Assembly: GCA_001570385.1 (NCBI GenBank)
Contig: BBYL01000021.1
Location: forward strand, 124,001 to 188,000
Length of the DNA stretch: 64,000 nucleotides
Source of the DNA: Microtetraspora glauca
GTDB lineage: Bacteria > Actinomycetota > Actinomycetes > Streptosporangiales > Streptosporangiaceae
Reading direction: 5' to 3'
This document shows positions 41,775-49,423 of this stretch, one piece after another. A program made the position numbers and the translations under genes. Below the pieces are notes generated by a model. The model was given only the letters and a program-made list of their open reading frames with translations, was not told where the DNA came from and searched no databases. The stretch's first letter is position 1; the number at the start of each line of letters is the position of its first letter.

Positions 41775-42665
41775 GTGCTGAGGCGGGCGATCATCGTGAT
41801 GGCGGGCGCGCTTGCCCTGATTCTCGGAGGGCACGGGCTCCTGCCGGACCTGAACGGGTTCACGCCCATCCTGGAGAGCCTTCTTCCCTGGCTGGGCGTC
41901 GGCGTTCCCGTCCTCCTGATCGGCGCGTTGTTCAGCCGCTCGTGGAAGGCGGTCGCCGCCGTGGCGCTCCCGGCGCTCGTGTGGGGGGTCATGTTCGGCC
42001 CGGACCTGCTGCGCACCCCTCCGGGCGGGACGAGCGACCTGTCGGTCGGCACCCTCAACGTGGGCGTGGTCAACGCCAGCTCGGGACGTGCCGTGCACGC
42101 CGTGGCGAAGGGCCGGGACCTGTTCGCGGCACAGGAGCTGACCCCGGGCGGTCCGGCGGCCAAGGAACTCGACCGGCTCTTCCCGCACAAGGCGCAGGTC
42201 AGCACCATCGGCCTGTGGAGCCGCTTCCCCATCGTCGAGCAGCGCAGGGTGGACATCGGCCTGGAGTGGACCCGCGCGCTGCGCGCGGTGGTGAAGACGC
42301 CCAAGGGGAAGGTGACCGTCTACGTGATGCACCTCGCCTCGGCACGGCCCGGCGCGACGGCCCGTCGTGACGAGACCCTGGCCAACGCCCGGCGCCTCGT
42401 CGACCGCGATCCGAGCGACCACCTGCTGCTCCTCGGCGACCTCAACACCGCCACCACCGACCGCGTGCGCTCGGGGCTGGTTCCGCCGCTCACCGACGCC
42501 CAGCAGGAGGCGGGCGGCGGCTTCGGCTTCACCTGGCCGTCGTCGTTCCCGATCACGCGGCCCGATCACATCCTCTACCGGGGCCTCACCGCGACCAGCG
42601 CGGGCGTCGAGGAGGCGACCGGCAGCGATCACCGCGCCGCCGTCGCCTCGCTCCGGTTGAACTGA
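41775..42665 (+). CDS. Membrane-anchored endonuclease/exonuclease/phosphatase family protein
   Basis: The 296-residue protein has three N-terminal membrane helices (residues about 5-25, 35-52 and 58-78) and then an extracytoplasmic EEP domain: SVGTLNVGVVNASS, DLFAAQELTPGG (metal Glu), YVMHLASARP, LLLGDLNTATTD (DxN) and the terminal GSDHRAAVASLRL (SDH). The substrate could be a nucleic acid or phosphoester outside the membrane. GTG start after AAGGAG. Confidence 0.85.
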   Translation: MLRRAIIVMAGALALILGGHGLLPDLNGFTPILESLLPWLGVGVPVLLIGALFSRSWKAVAAVALPALVWGVMFGPDLLRTPPGGTSDLSVGTLNVGVVNASSGRAVHAVAKGRDLFAAQELTPGGPAAKELDRLFPHKAQVSTIGLWSRFPIVEQRRVDIGLEWTRALRAVVKTPKGKVTVYVMHLASARPGATARRDETLANARRLVDRDPSDHLLLLGDLNTATTDRVRSGLVPPLTDAQQEAGGGFGFTWPSSFPITRPDHILYRGLTATSAGVEEATGSDHRAAVASLRLN

Positions 42666-42681
42666 GGCCGCCCATCGCCGC

Positions 42682-42702
42682 GCCCGCTCATGTGGTGCGG
42701 GC
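42682..42702. terminator. Hairpin between convergent genes
   Basis: GCCCGC and GCGGGC pair across a 9-base loop, exactly between the EEP gene (stop 42665) and the GntR gene (stop 42703). Confidence 0.4.
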
Positions 42703-43392
42703 TCAGGCGCGGTGCAGGTACGCCAGGGTCTGCTGGAGCTCGGCCTCCAGGACGGCGCTCGCCTCGTCCACGTCGCCGCGCGTGATGGCGTCCACCAGGG
42801 CGGCGTGGGCCTCGTCGCCGTGGTCGGGATCGTTCTCGCGCAGCGCGAGCAGGTCGACCAGGTCGATCAGCCCCTGACGCAGGGCCGGGGCGAACTCCGC
42901 GAAGAGGTCCGTCAGCACCGGATTGCCCGCCGCCGCGACGACCGCGGCGTGCAGGGCGATGTCGGCGTCGACGAAGGCCGCGTCGTCGCCCCGCCCGGCC
43001 GCGCGGCGCGCGTCCAGCGCGGCGGCCAACGCCGTGACGTCGGCGTCGGTTCGGCGGGCGGCCGCCAGGCGGGCGGCCTGCACCTCGACCATCATGCGCA
43101 CCTCGTACACGTCCGTGACGGCCGCGCGGCGCAGGCGGGCGGACCAGTCCTCGGCGGGTTCCGTGGCGACCACGAAGACCCCGGATCCCTGGCGGGCCTG
43201 CACCAGGCCGGCCCCGGCGAGGGCCCGCAGCGCCTCGCGCACGGTGGAGCGCCCGACGCCGAGGGTCGCGGCCAGAGCGTTCTCCCCGGGGAGTTTGGTG
43301 CCGACCGGCCAGTGCCCGCCGGTGATCTGCTCGCGCAGGTGCTCGGTGGCCTGTTCGACGAGCGGGCTGGGGCGGAGCGTGCCGAGCGGCAT
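42703..43392 (-). CDS. GntR family regulator, FadR subfamily (FCD domain)
   Basis: The 229-residue protein has an N-terminal GntR winged helix (LREQITGGHWPVGTKLPGENALAATLGVGRSTVREALRALAGAGLVQARQGSGVFV) and a C-terminal FCD domain with the metal/ligand residues in DIALHAAVVAAAGN and EAHAALVDAI. It is divergent from leuA; a CAGGT...ACCTG repeat lies over the shared promoter region, so it may control itself and, conceivably, leuA. Confidence 0.88.
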   Translation of the reverse strand: MPLGTLRPSPLVEQATEHLREQITGGHWPVGTKLPGENALAATLGVGRSTVREALRALAGAGLVQARQGSGVFVVATEPAEDWSARLRRAAVTDVYEVRMMVEVQAARLAAARRTDADVTALAAALDARRAAGRGDDAAFVDADIALHAAVVAAAGNPVLTDLFAEFAPALRQGLIDLVDLLALRENDPDHGDEAHAALVDAITRGDVDEASAVLEAELQQTLAYLHRA

Positions 43393-43407
43393 CCGGATGT
43401 CACCTCT

Positions 43408-43441
43408 CAGGTTGTCTGAGGACCTGTGTTGTGGTTAGTGT
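43408..43441 (+). promoter_or_regulatory. leuA leader promoter with overlapping GntR-type inverted repeat
   Basis: TTGTCT (43412-43417), 18 bp, TAGTGT (43436-43441) places initiation near 43448, the ATG of the leader peptide (leaderless). The inverted repeat CAGGT-N9-ACCTG (43408-43426) covers the -35. Confidence 0.45.
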
Positions 43442-43447
43442 ACGCCC

Positions 43448-43492
43448 ATGATGTCGCGTGGTCTCCTTCTTGGCCGCCGCGGCGGGGCCTGA
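43448..43492 (+). CDS. leuL: Leucine leader peptide (14 aa) of leuA
   Basis: The frame encodes MMSRGLLLGRRGGA with three consecutive Leu codons (CTC CTT CTT). It lies 74 bp before leuA and overlaps the first arm of a 12-bp perfect hairpin (43476-43487 with 43504-43515). This is the classic layout of transcriptional attenuation by leucyl-tRNA, described for leuA leaders of other actinobacteria. No Shine-Dalgarno is visible; translation would be leaderless. Confidence 0.65.
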   Translation: MMSRGLLLGRRGGA

Positions 43493-43515
43493 ACCGACCG
43501 GCACCCCGCCGCGGC
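43476..43515 (+). promoter_or_regulatory. Attenuator hairpin of leuA
   Basis: GCCGCGGCGGGG (43476-43487) is perfectly complementary to CCCCGCCGCGGC (43504-43515). The first arm is covered by a ribosome that finishes the leader peptide, whereas a ribosome stalled at the Leu codons (43463-43471) leaves it free. Whether it is the terminator or the antiterminator cannot be decided by eye. Confidence 0.5.
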
Positions 43516-43566
43516 GCTCGCCCCTGCTGGTCGACTCACCCCACGACCGGCCAGGAGTCCCCGCCG

Positions 43567-45426
43567 ATGACCACCCGCACCCCGTCCTCTTCCCCGACCG
43601 TGTCCCCGACCGTGTCCCCGGTCTCGCCTCCGTCGCCGACGGCGTTCCCCACCCTGCGCACGCCGTACGGCCCCGTTCCCGCCGACGCGCCGGCGTGGAA
43701 CCCGCAGCGGCCGAGCGCGATGCCGTACCGGCGCTATCGGCCCGCGCACGAACGCGTCCGGGTCGTGTCGGAGGACGAGCGCGGCTGGCCGTCCCGGCGT
43801 ATCGAACGGGCGCCCCTCTGGGTGCCGGTCGACCTGCGCGACGGCAACCAGGCGCTGGCCGAGCCGATGGACCCGTCGCGCAAGCGCCGGATGTTCGACC
43901 TGCTGGTCGCGATGGGCTTCAAGGAGATCGAGGTCGGCTATCCGTCGGCCAGCCAGACGGACTTCGACTTCGTCCGGCACCTGGCCGAGGCCGGTGCCGT
44001 ACCCGACGACGTGACCATCGTGGTCTTCACCGCGGCACGCACGGACCTGATCGAGCGGACCTTCGCCTCCGTCGACGGCCTGCCGCGCGTGGTCGTGCAC
44101 CTGTACACCGCGACCGCGCCCACCTGGCGGAACGTGGTGCTCGGACACGACCGGGCCGAACTGCACGCGCTCATCCGGCGGGCGGCCGAACACGTGGCGC
44201 GGATGGCGGACGCCCGCCCCGGAGCGCCGGTGCGGTTCGAGTTCTCTCCCGAAGTCTTCAACCTCACCGAGCCGGACTACGTGCTGGAGGTGTGCAACGG
44301 CCTGACCGCGCTGTGGGACGCCTCCCCGGACCGGCCCGTGATCCACAACCTGCCCGCCACCGTCGAGATCGCCACCCCCAACGTCTACGCGGACCAGATC
44401 GAGTACATGCACCGCCACCTGGACCGGCGCGAGGCGGTGATCCTGTCGGTGCACCCGCACAACGACCGCGGCACCGGCGTCGCCTGCGCCGAGCTCGCCG
44501 TGCTGGCCGGAGCCCAGCGCGTCGAGGGCTGCCTGTTCGGCAACGGCGAGCGCACCGGCAACGTCGACCTGGTCACCCTCGCCCTGAACCTCTACTCGCA
44601 GGGCGTCGACCCGATGCTCGACTTCGGCGACATCGACGAGATCCGCCGGGTCGTCGAGCACTGCAACCGCCTCCCGGTGCACGAGCGCCACCCGTACGCG
44701 GGCGACCTGGTCTACACCGCCTTCTCCGGCACCCACCAGGACGCCATCAAGAAGGGTCTGGCCCACCACGACCTGCGGGCCGCCGATCTGGGCGTCGCCG
44801 CCGGCCGGGCTCCCTGGGACGTTCCGTACCTGCCGATCGACCCGGCCGACGTGGGCCGCGACTACCAGGCGGTGATCCGGGTCAACAGCCAGTCGGGCAA
44901 GGGCGGCATCGCGTACCTGCTGCACACCCACCACGGGCTCGACCTGCCGCGCCGCCTGCAGATCGACTTCTCCGCCGTGGTGCAGCGCACGACCGACGAC
45001 GGCGGCCGCGAGGTCACCGCCAAGGAGCTGTGGGACCTGTTCCAGGCCACCTATCTCGCTCCCGGGGAGGACGGCCCGCTGTCCCTGACCGGCTGGACCA
45101 CGAGCGAGACCGCGCCGGGCAGGCACGAGTTCACCTGCGTGCTGGACGCCGGCGGACAGCGGCGCGAACTCAGCGGCGGCGGCAACGGCCCCCTCTCCGC
45201 GCTCGCCGACGCCCTGGCCTCCGCCGGTGTCACCGTCGACATCCTCCAGTACGCCGAGCACGCCACGGGGCAGGGGCCCGACAGCCCGGCCATCGCGTAC
45301 GTGGAATGCCGCGTCGGCCGGACCACGTGCTGGGGAGCCGGTCAGGACACCTCCGTACTGACCGCGTCGGTGCGGGCGGTGATGGCCGCCGTCAACCGCG
45401 CCCGGGGACACCACACCGACCGCTGA
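43567..45426 (+). CDS. leuA: 2-isopropylmalate synthase
   Basis: The 619-residue enzyme condenses acetyl-CoA with 2-oxoisovalerate in leucine biosynthesis. The catalytic TIM barrel (about residues 70-350) has PVDLRDGNQAL, GYPSASQTDFDF and the metal histidines in SVHPHNDRGTG and GCLFGNGERTGNVDL; the C-terminal LeuA dimer/regulatory domain for leucine feedback runs from about 490 to 610. It is the long actinobacterial form (LeuA2-type). The N-terminal ~35 residues are Ser/Pro/Thr-rich with a small in-frame 12-bp repeat (SPTV). Start ATG at 43567. Confidence 0.95.
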   Translation: MTTRTPSSSPTVSPTVSPVSPPSPTAFPTLRTPYGPVPADAPAWNPQRPSAMPYRRYRPAHERVRVVSEDERGWPSRRIERAPLWVPVDLRDGNQALAEPMDPSRKRRMFDLLVAMGFKEIEVGYPSASQTDFDFVRHLAEAGAVPDDVTIVVFTAARTDLIERTFASVDGLPRVVVHLYTATAPTWRNVVLGHDRAELHALIRRAAEHVARMADARPGAPVRFEFSPEVFNLTEPDYVLEVCNGLTALWDASPDRPVIHNLPATVEIATPNVYADQIEYMHRHLDRREAVILSVHPHNDRGTGVACAELAVLAGAQRVEGCLFGNGERTGNVDLVTLALNLYSQGVDPMLDFGDIDEIRRVVEHCNRLPVHERHPYAGDLVYTAFSGTHQDAIKKGLAHHDLRAADLGVAAGRAPWDVPYLPIDPADVGRDYQAVIRVNSQSGKGGIAYLLHTHHGLDLPRRLQIDFSAVVQRTTDDGGREVTAKELWDLFQATYLAPGEDGPLSLTGWTTSETAPGRHEFTCVLDAGGQRRELSGGGNGPLSALADALASAGVTVDILQYAEHATGQGPDSPAIAYVECRVGRTTCWGAGQDTSVLTASVRAVMAAVNRARGHHTDR

Positions 45427-45439
45427 CCGGCTCTCGATC

Positions 45440-45667
45440 GTGCCCCTTCCGGTGCCGGTAGTCCTTTTCCAGCGGAATGCGCGACATGAGGCGATCGAGA
45501 TCATAAAGGGCGCCGTGTTCGAGGGGCTCGACGAGCACTGCGTCACGACACCGCGGGCGGGCGGGTGCGCGTCGGTCTCCGTCGCCGTCGCCCGCGAGGA
45601 CGCCGTCGTCCTCGCCGAGGCGTACGGCCTGGCCGACGGACGCGCGCCGGGCGGCCTCCGTACTTGA
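45440..45667 (+). CDS. Hypothetical small ORF after leuA
   Basis: A 75-codon frame (GTG start) contains HEAIEIIKGAVFEGLDEHC and VSVAVAREDAVVLAEAYGLADG, with amino-acid composition like a real protein but no recognised family and no good ribosome-binding site. It could be a small gene or a remnant. The following stretch, 45670-46025, is clearly lower in GC than the rest of the window and holds no gene that I can support. Confidence 0.25.
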   Translation: MPLPVPVVLFQRNARHEAIEIIKGAVFEGLDEHCVTTPRAGGCASVSVAVAREDAVVLAEAYGLADGRAPGGLRT

Positions 45668-46025
45668 GTGCCCTCAACGACCCGCCCGTCTCAGGGGCGC
45701 GACCGTCCCATCAGCCGAGAACGCTTGAGCCCTGGGACCCAGGCTGAGCCCTTTTCTGGGCGCTCCCGATCGATGGTGGGCTTACCCGTGCTGCGGAGTG
45801 GATGGTCCAGTTTGCATAGGGATTTGCCTCGGCGATGTTTACGCGCGCTTACTGTCGGCTATGGTAGTGAATGCGACGATATGGGGTATTTGTTGTGAGT
45901 CCCTGTTGCAGCGGCCCGTGAAAATTCTCGCCGCCGGCCACCCGATCGGGAAGTGTCATCGTTCAGGAGAGAGAGTCTTCTGCGTTCAAAATTCGAGCAA
46001 TGCTGACGAAGGGGCGCTGTTCTCC

Positions 46026-46214
46026 ATGAAAAGGACAACGAGATTACGGATTTAGTCGCGTCCTGTCGTTGCGGTGCTATTCGCCATGACTGGAGCGGCT
46101 TCCGCAACCGAACCAGCGATGCGCCGAGCGGGTCCTGACGACGCAAGCCCTACGAGCCCGCACGGTGACGACCGGCACGGCCAAATCCCGCCTGGGTTGA
46201 AGGGCGGTCCCTGA
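46026..46214 (+). pseudogene. Small secreted protein interrupted by an in-frame TAG
   Basis: The frame starts MKRTTRLRI, meets TAG at 46053-46055, and continues in the same frame with PVVAVLFAMTGAASATEP, a signal-peptide hydrophobic core and cleavage site matching the basic start, then about 40 hydrophilic residues to a stop at 46212. Read through, it would be a 61-residue exported peptide. It is probably inactivated by the amber codon. Confidence 0.4.
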
Positions 46215-46296
46215 CACGGTGGGCGCTGGTTGGCGTAGAGACGCTGAAGTGGCCTGTCATCTTTCCTCAACCTCCGCTACCTGACTGAGGAGTATT

Positions 46297-47694
46297 GTGA
46301 GGATTTTCGCGCTTCCAGAACCGGGGAGAACCCCACGGCGGTCTGTGCTCGCGCTCGCGGTGGCCTTCTTGACGCTCGGCGCTCAGCACGCCGCAGCACC
46401 CGCGGCCCATGCCACCCCGCTCACGACCGCGAACGTCGTCGCGCGGCCGGCCCGGGGCAACGTGGTGATCGAGTGGAACCGGGCCCTGCTCGACATCGTG
46501 CGCAATCCGCACGCGGAGCCGTCCACCGTCCACCCCACCCGTAACTTCGCCATCATGAGCGCAGCCGTCTATGACGCGGTCAACGCGATCAGCCGCGCTC
46601 ACCCCCTCTACGGCCCCAGCCTCACCGCACCACGGGACGCCTCACGCCCCGCCGCGGCCGCGGCGGCCGCGCACGACACCCTCACCGCCCTTTACCCGGC
46701 GCACAAGACCAGCCTGGACCGCCAGTTGTCCACCGATCTCGCCGGCATTCCCGACGGCCGCGCCAAGCAGGAGGGCATCAAGGTCGGTGCCCAAGCGGCC
46801 CGCGCCATCATCGCCCTGCGCGCGCACGACGGCGCCGACGCCACCCCGCCGCCCTACGCCACCACCGGCAAACCCGGCGACTACCGGTCGACTCCGCCCG
46901 CCTTCAAGGCGCCCGAGTTCACCCACTGGGGCAAAGTCACCCCATTCCTCCTCCGTACCGGCCACCAGTTCCGTCCCACAGCGCCCCCGACGCTGACCAG
47001 CCGTGCGTACGCGGCCGCCATCAACGAGGTCAAGACCATCGGCGCCGCCCGCAGCACCACGCGCACGGCGGAACAGACCACGCTCGCCAAGCTCTGGGGC
47101 GGCCCCGCCCAGAACTACTGGTACGACGTCGCCCAACAGGTCGCCCTCGCGCGCCACAGTGACATCGACCAGTCGGCGGACATGTTCGCCCTGCTCAACC
47201 TCACCCTCGCCGATGCCACCATCGGCATCTACGACGCCAAGTACACATACCGGTTCTGGCGGCCGATCACCGCGATCCGCCTCGCCGCCGACAACCCGCA
47301 GGTCAAACGAGACCCGGCATGGACCCCGCTTGTCACCACCCCTCCGGACCCGTCCTATCCAGGCATGCACAGCGACATCAGCACGGCCGCCGCCACGGTA
47401 CTCGCCGGCTTCTACGGCGACCGCAACACCTTCACCCTCACCTCACCGGCCACCGCCAGCGGCCCCCGGCCCTACACCAAGCCCTATACCAGCCTGAGCG
47501 CCACCGCGACCGAAGCCGGGCTCAGCCGCATCTGGGGAGGCGTGCACACCCGGCTCGACCACAAGTCCGGCAACGAACTCGGCGCCGCCATCGCCCGCTA
47601 CGCGCTCGGCCAGTCGAAGCTCGCCCCAGCCGTGCCGAGTTCGCCGACCGGAAAGACCCCGGCCGGCAGCGCCAGCCCCGCGAGCACGGGCTGA
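46297..47694 (+). CDS. Secreted vanadium-dependent haloperoxidase / PAP2 phosphatase family protein
   Basis: The 465-residue protein has a signal peptide (about residues 1-40) and a helical VCPO-like core. Vanadate/phosphate-binding residues align as K315...R322 (KYTYRFWR), PSYPGMHSD (352-359) and R411...H417 (RIWGGVH), with the spacings K+7=R and R+6=H seen in Curvularia chloroperoxidase. The usual Ser-Gly-His is Gly-Met-His here, so haloperoxidase activity is not assured; a secreted acid phosphatase is the alternative. GTG start after GAGGAG. Confidence 0.82.
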   Translation: MRIFALPEPGRTPRRSVLALAVAFLTLGAQHAAAPAAHATPLTTANVVARPARGNVVIEWNRALLDIVRNPHAEPSTVHPTRNFAIMSAAVYDAVNAISRAHPLYGPSLTAPRDASRPAAAAAAAHDTLTALYPAHKTSLDRQLSTDLAGIPDGRAKQEGIKVGAQAARAIIALRAHDGADATPPPYATTGKPGDYRSTPPAFKAPEFTHWGKVTPFLLRTGHQFRPTAPPTLTSRAYAAAINEVKTIGAARSTTRTAEQTTLAKLWGGPAQNYWYDVAQQVALARHSDIDQSADMFALLNLTLADATIGIYDAKYTYRFWRPITAIRLAADNPQVKRDPAWTPLVTTPPDPSYPGMHSDISTAAATVLAGFYGDRNTFTLTSPATASGPRPYTKPYTSLSATATEAGLSRIWGGVHTRLDHKSGNELGAAIARYALGQSKLAPAVPSSPTGKTPAGSASPASTG

Positions 47695-47786
47695 GTGCCG
47701 TCGTCCGGGGTAAGCCGCCATACGCACAACGTCGAGCGGAGTGTTACGACGCCGACGGCCGGGGTCTTGGGAGGGAGCAGGCGGAC

Positions 47787-48341
47787 GTGGGAGATGCGCG
47801 GAGGATGCCACCCCGCCCGGCCCGGCTGCGGCTGGCGGCAGCCGCCGGGCTCGCCCTGGCCGTGACGGTGGCCTTGTACGCGTTCGGCCGGATACACACC
47901 CCGGACTTCGCCAGCAGCCTGTTCGGACGCCGCGGCGACGACGCGAACCTTCTGAAGGCGCAAGTCGGTACGGCGCTGCTGGTCCTGGCCTTCTACCAGC
48001 TCATATTGGCGCTGTGGATCTACCAGCGGCTACCCGGGGCCGGCGCCGCCCCCCGCCCGATACACCTCGCCCACCGCATCGGTGGAGCCGTGCTGTTCGT
48101 GCTCTCGCTACCCATCGCCTACCACTGCATCACCGCCTACGGAGTGCAGACGGACAGCGCCCGGGTCGCCCTGCACTCCCTCGCCGGCTGTTTCTTCTAC
48201 GGCGCATTCGCCGCGAAGGTACTCATCGTCCGCAGCCGGCACCTACCCGGCTGGGCGTTGCCACTCGCCGGCGGCACCCTGGTCACCCTCATCGCGATCC
48301 TGTGGTCCTCAGCGGCGCTCTGGCAGCTGGCCCAGCCGTAG
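47787..48341 (+). CDS. Four-helix membrane protein (DUF6529-like)
   Basis: The 184-residue protein has four predicted helices (about 18-38, 62-84, 97-120 and 150-175) with conserved-looking histidines at helix ends (AHRIGG, AYHCITAYG, ALHSLAGCFFYGAF), reminiscent of cytochrome b561/ferric-reductase heme ligation. The resemblance to DUF6529 is from memory. The GTG at 47787 is preferred over the ATG at 47805, which touches its AGG. It follows the haloperoxidase-like gene by 92 bp on the same strand and may supply membrane redox or heme function. Confidence 0.65.
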   Translation: MGDARRMPPRPARLRLAAAAGLALAVTVALYAFGRIHTPDFASSLFGRRGDDANLLKAQVGTALLVLAFYQLILALWIYQRLPGAGAAPRPIHLAHRIGGAVLFVLSLPIAYHCITAYGVQTDSARVALHSLAGCFFYGAFAAKVLIVRSRHLPGWALPLAGGTLVTLIAILWSSAALWQLAQP

Positions 48342-48482
48342 TTGGCAGTCAGCCGCGCGCTCATCGACGCCGTCAGGACTGGGATCCGCCATCGCACGGT
48401 CGTCGCCCGAGCACAGCGGCGACGTGGCTCCGCGCCTGGCATGCATAAGGAGGCAACGGCCCCGTCGGAGCGCACCGGCAAT

Positions 48483-48657
48483 TCAGCGGATCCGCCTGGC
48501 CGCCCTACCGCCCAGGTGGAGGAACGCGGACGGCACCGGTGTGGAGTCGACGATCCAGTGGGTGTCGAACCAGAAGTCGTCGTCTCTGGCCGGTTCCCGG
48601 ATCCGCTTGACCAGGGGCGACGCCGCGCGCAGGATGATCTTGAACGCCCTCTCTTCA
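48483..48657 (-). pseudogene. Transposase remnant, IS982-like
   Basis: The minus-strand frame reads LRAASPLVKRIREPARDDD, then HWIVDSTPVP, matching the LRKAAPLLxxLI...VWVVDSTPVEC segment of IS982-family transposases, where the D of VDSTPV belongs to the catalytic triad. It then departs into unrelated residues and stops at 48483. No terminal inverted repeats were found. Confidence 0.5.
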
Positions 48658-48716
48658 TGTCCGCTCCCGCTCGTCCGCCGCGTAGTCGAACCCGGGTCAG
48701 GCCGGGTCAGGCCGGG

Positions 48717-49340
48717 TCAGGCGGATACGTCGGCGAAGTAGGCGCGCAGCAGCCGCCGTGCCTGGTCGATCATCGCCGGGTCGCCCTGGCGCGAGGCGCG
48801 GAAGGCCAGGGCGAGCGCCACCGACGTGGCCTCGATGGCGAGCCGCATGACGCGATGCGGGTCGGCGATCGGAGGCAGCCCGATCTCCTCGACGGCGAAC
48901 GCGTAGAGCCGGTCGGCCAGCACGTCCCCGCCTTCCTCCGTCTCGCCGTCGGGCAGGAAGGACGCGCCACCGGGGCGGGTGTCGGCGAAGTCGACCACGG
49001 TGAAGCCGGGGACGCTGCGGCGCATCTCGATGGTCTCCTCGATGACGATCTCGGCCGCCCGTGGCCAGGTGAGCGCGGGCTCGTCGGCGGAGCGGCGCCG
49101 CAGCCGCTCGATCAGCAGTTCCAGGTTGCGCATGGCGAGCTCGCGCATCATGCCGGGCTTGCCGTCGAAGAACTGATAGACCGTACCGCTCGGCACACCC
49201 GCGCGGCGGGCGACCTCCGAGGTGGTCAGGGCGTCGAAGCCGACCTCGTCCAGGAGCCCGGCGCAGGCGTCGAGGATCCGTTCGACCCGTTCGATGCTGC
49301 GTTTCTGGACCGGCCTGCGACGGATGCCGTGACTGGCCAA
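48717..49340 (-). CDS. TetR family transcriptional regulator of the alpha-glycoside operon
   Basis: A TetR protein with HTH RVERILDACAGLLDEVGFDALTTSEVARRAGVPSGTVYQFFDGKPGMM near the N-terminus. The TTG at 49340, preceded by GGAGGGG, is preferred over the ATG at 49379, because that ATG lies inside the operator palindrome (49362-49382). It is divergent from the MFS-GH13-GH36 operon, which it probably represses until an alpha-glycoside is present. Confidence 0.85.
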   Translation of the reverse strand: MASHGIRRRPVQKRSIERVERILDACAGLLDEVGFDALTTSEVARRAGVPSGTVYQFFDGKPGMMRELAMRNLELLIERLRRRSADEPALTWPRAAEIVIEETIEMRRSVPGFTVVDFADTRPGGASFLPDGETEEGGDVLADRLYAFAVEEIGLPPIADPHRVMRLAIEATSVALALAFRASRQGDPAMIDQARRLLRAYFADVSA

Positions 49341-49361
49341 CGTGATCCCCTCCAGGGTCTT

Positions 49362-49382
49362 AACATGACACCCCGTCATGTT
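49362..49382. promoter_or_regulatory. Perfect inverted repeat, TetR operator
   Basis: AACATGAC-ACCCC-GTCATGTT has perfect 8-bp arms and lies between the divergent tetR and MFS genes. Confidence 0.7.
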
Positions 49383-49423
49383 CTAACGTGGCGCCCACTC
49401 ACCTTAGGACAGGAGGGGCGTCC

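Noticed and set aside
43435..45546. A 703-codon minus-strand frame over leuA
   Set aside because: leuA is unambiguous on the plus strand; this antisense frame has no motifs.
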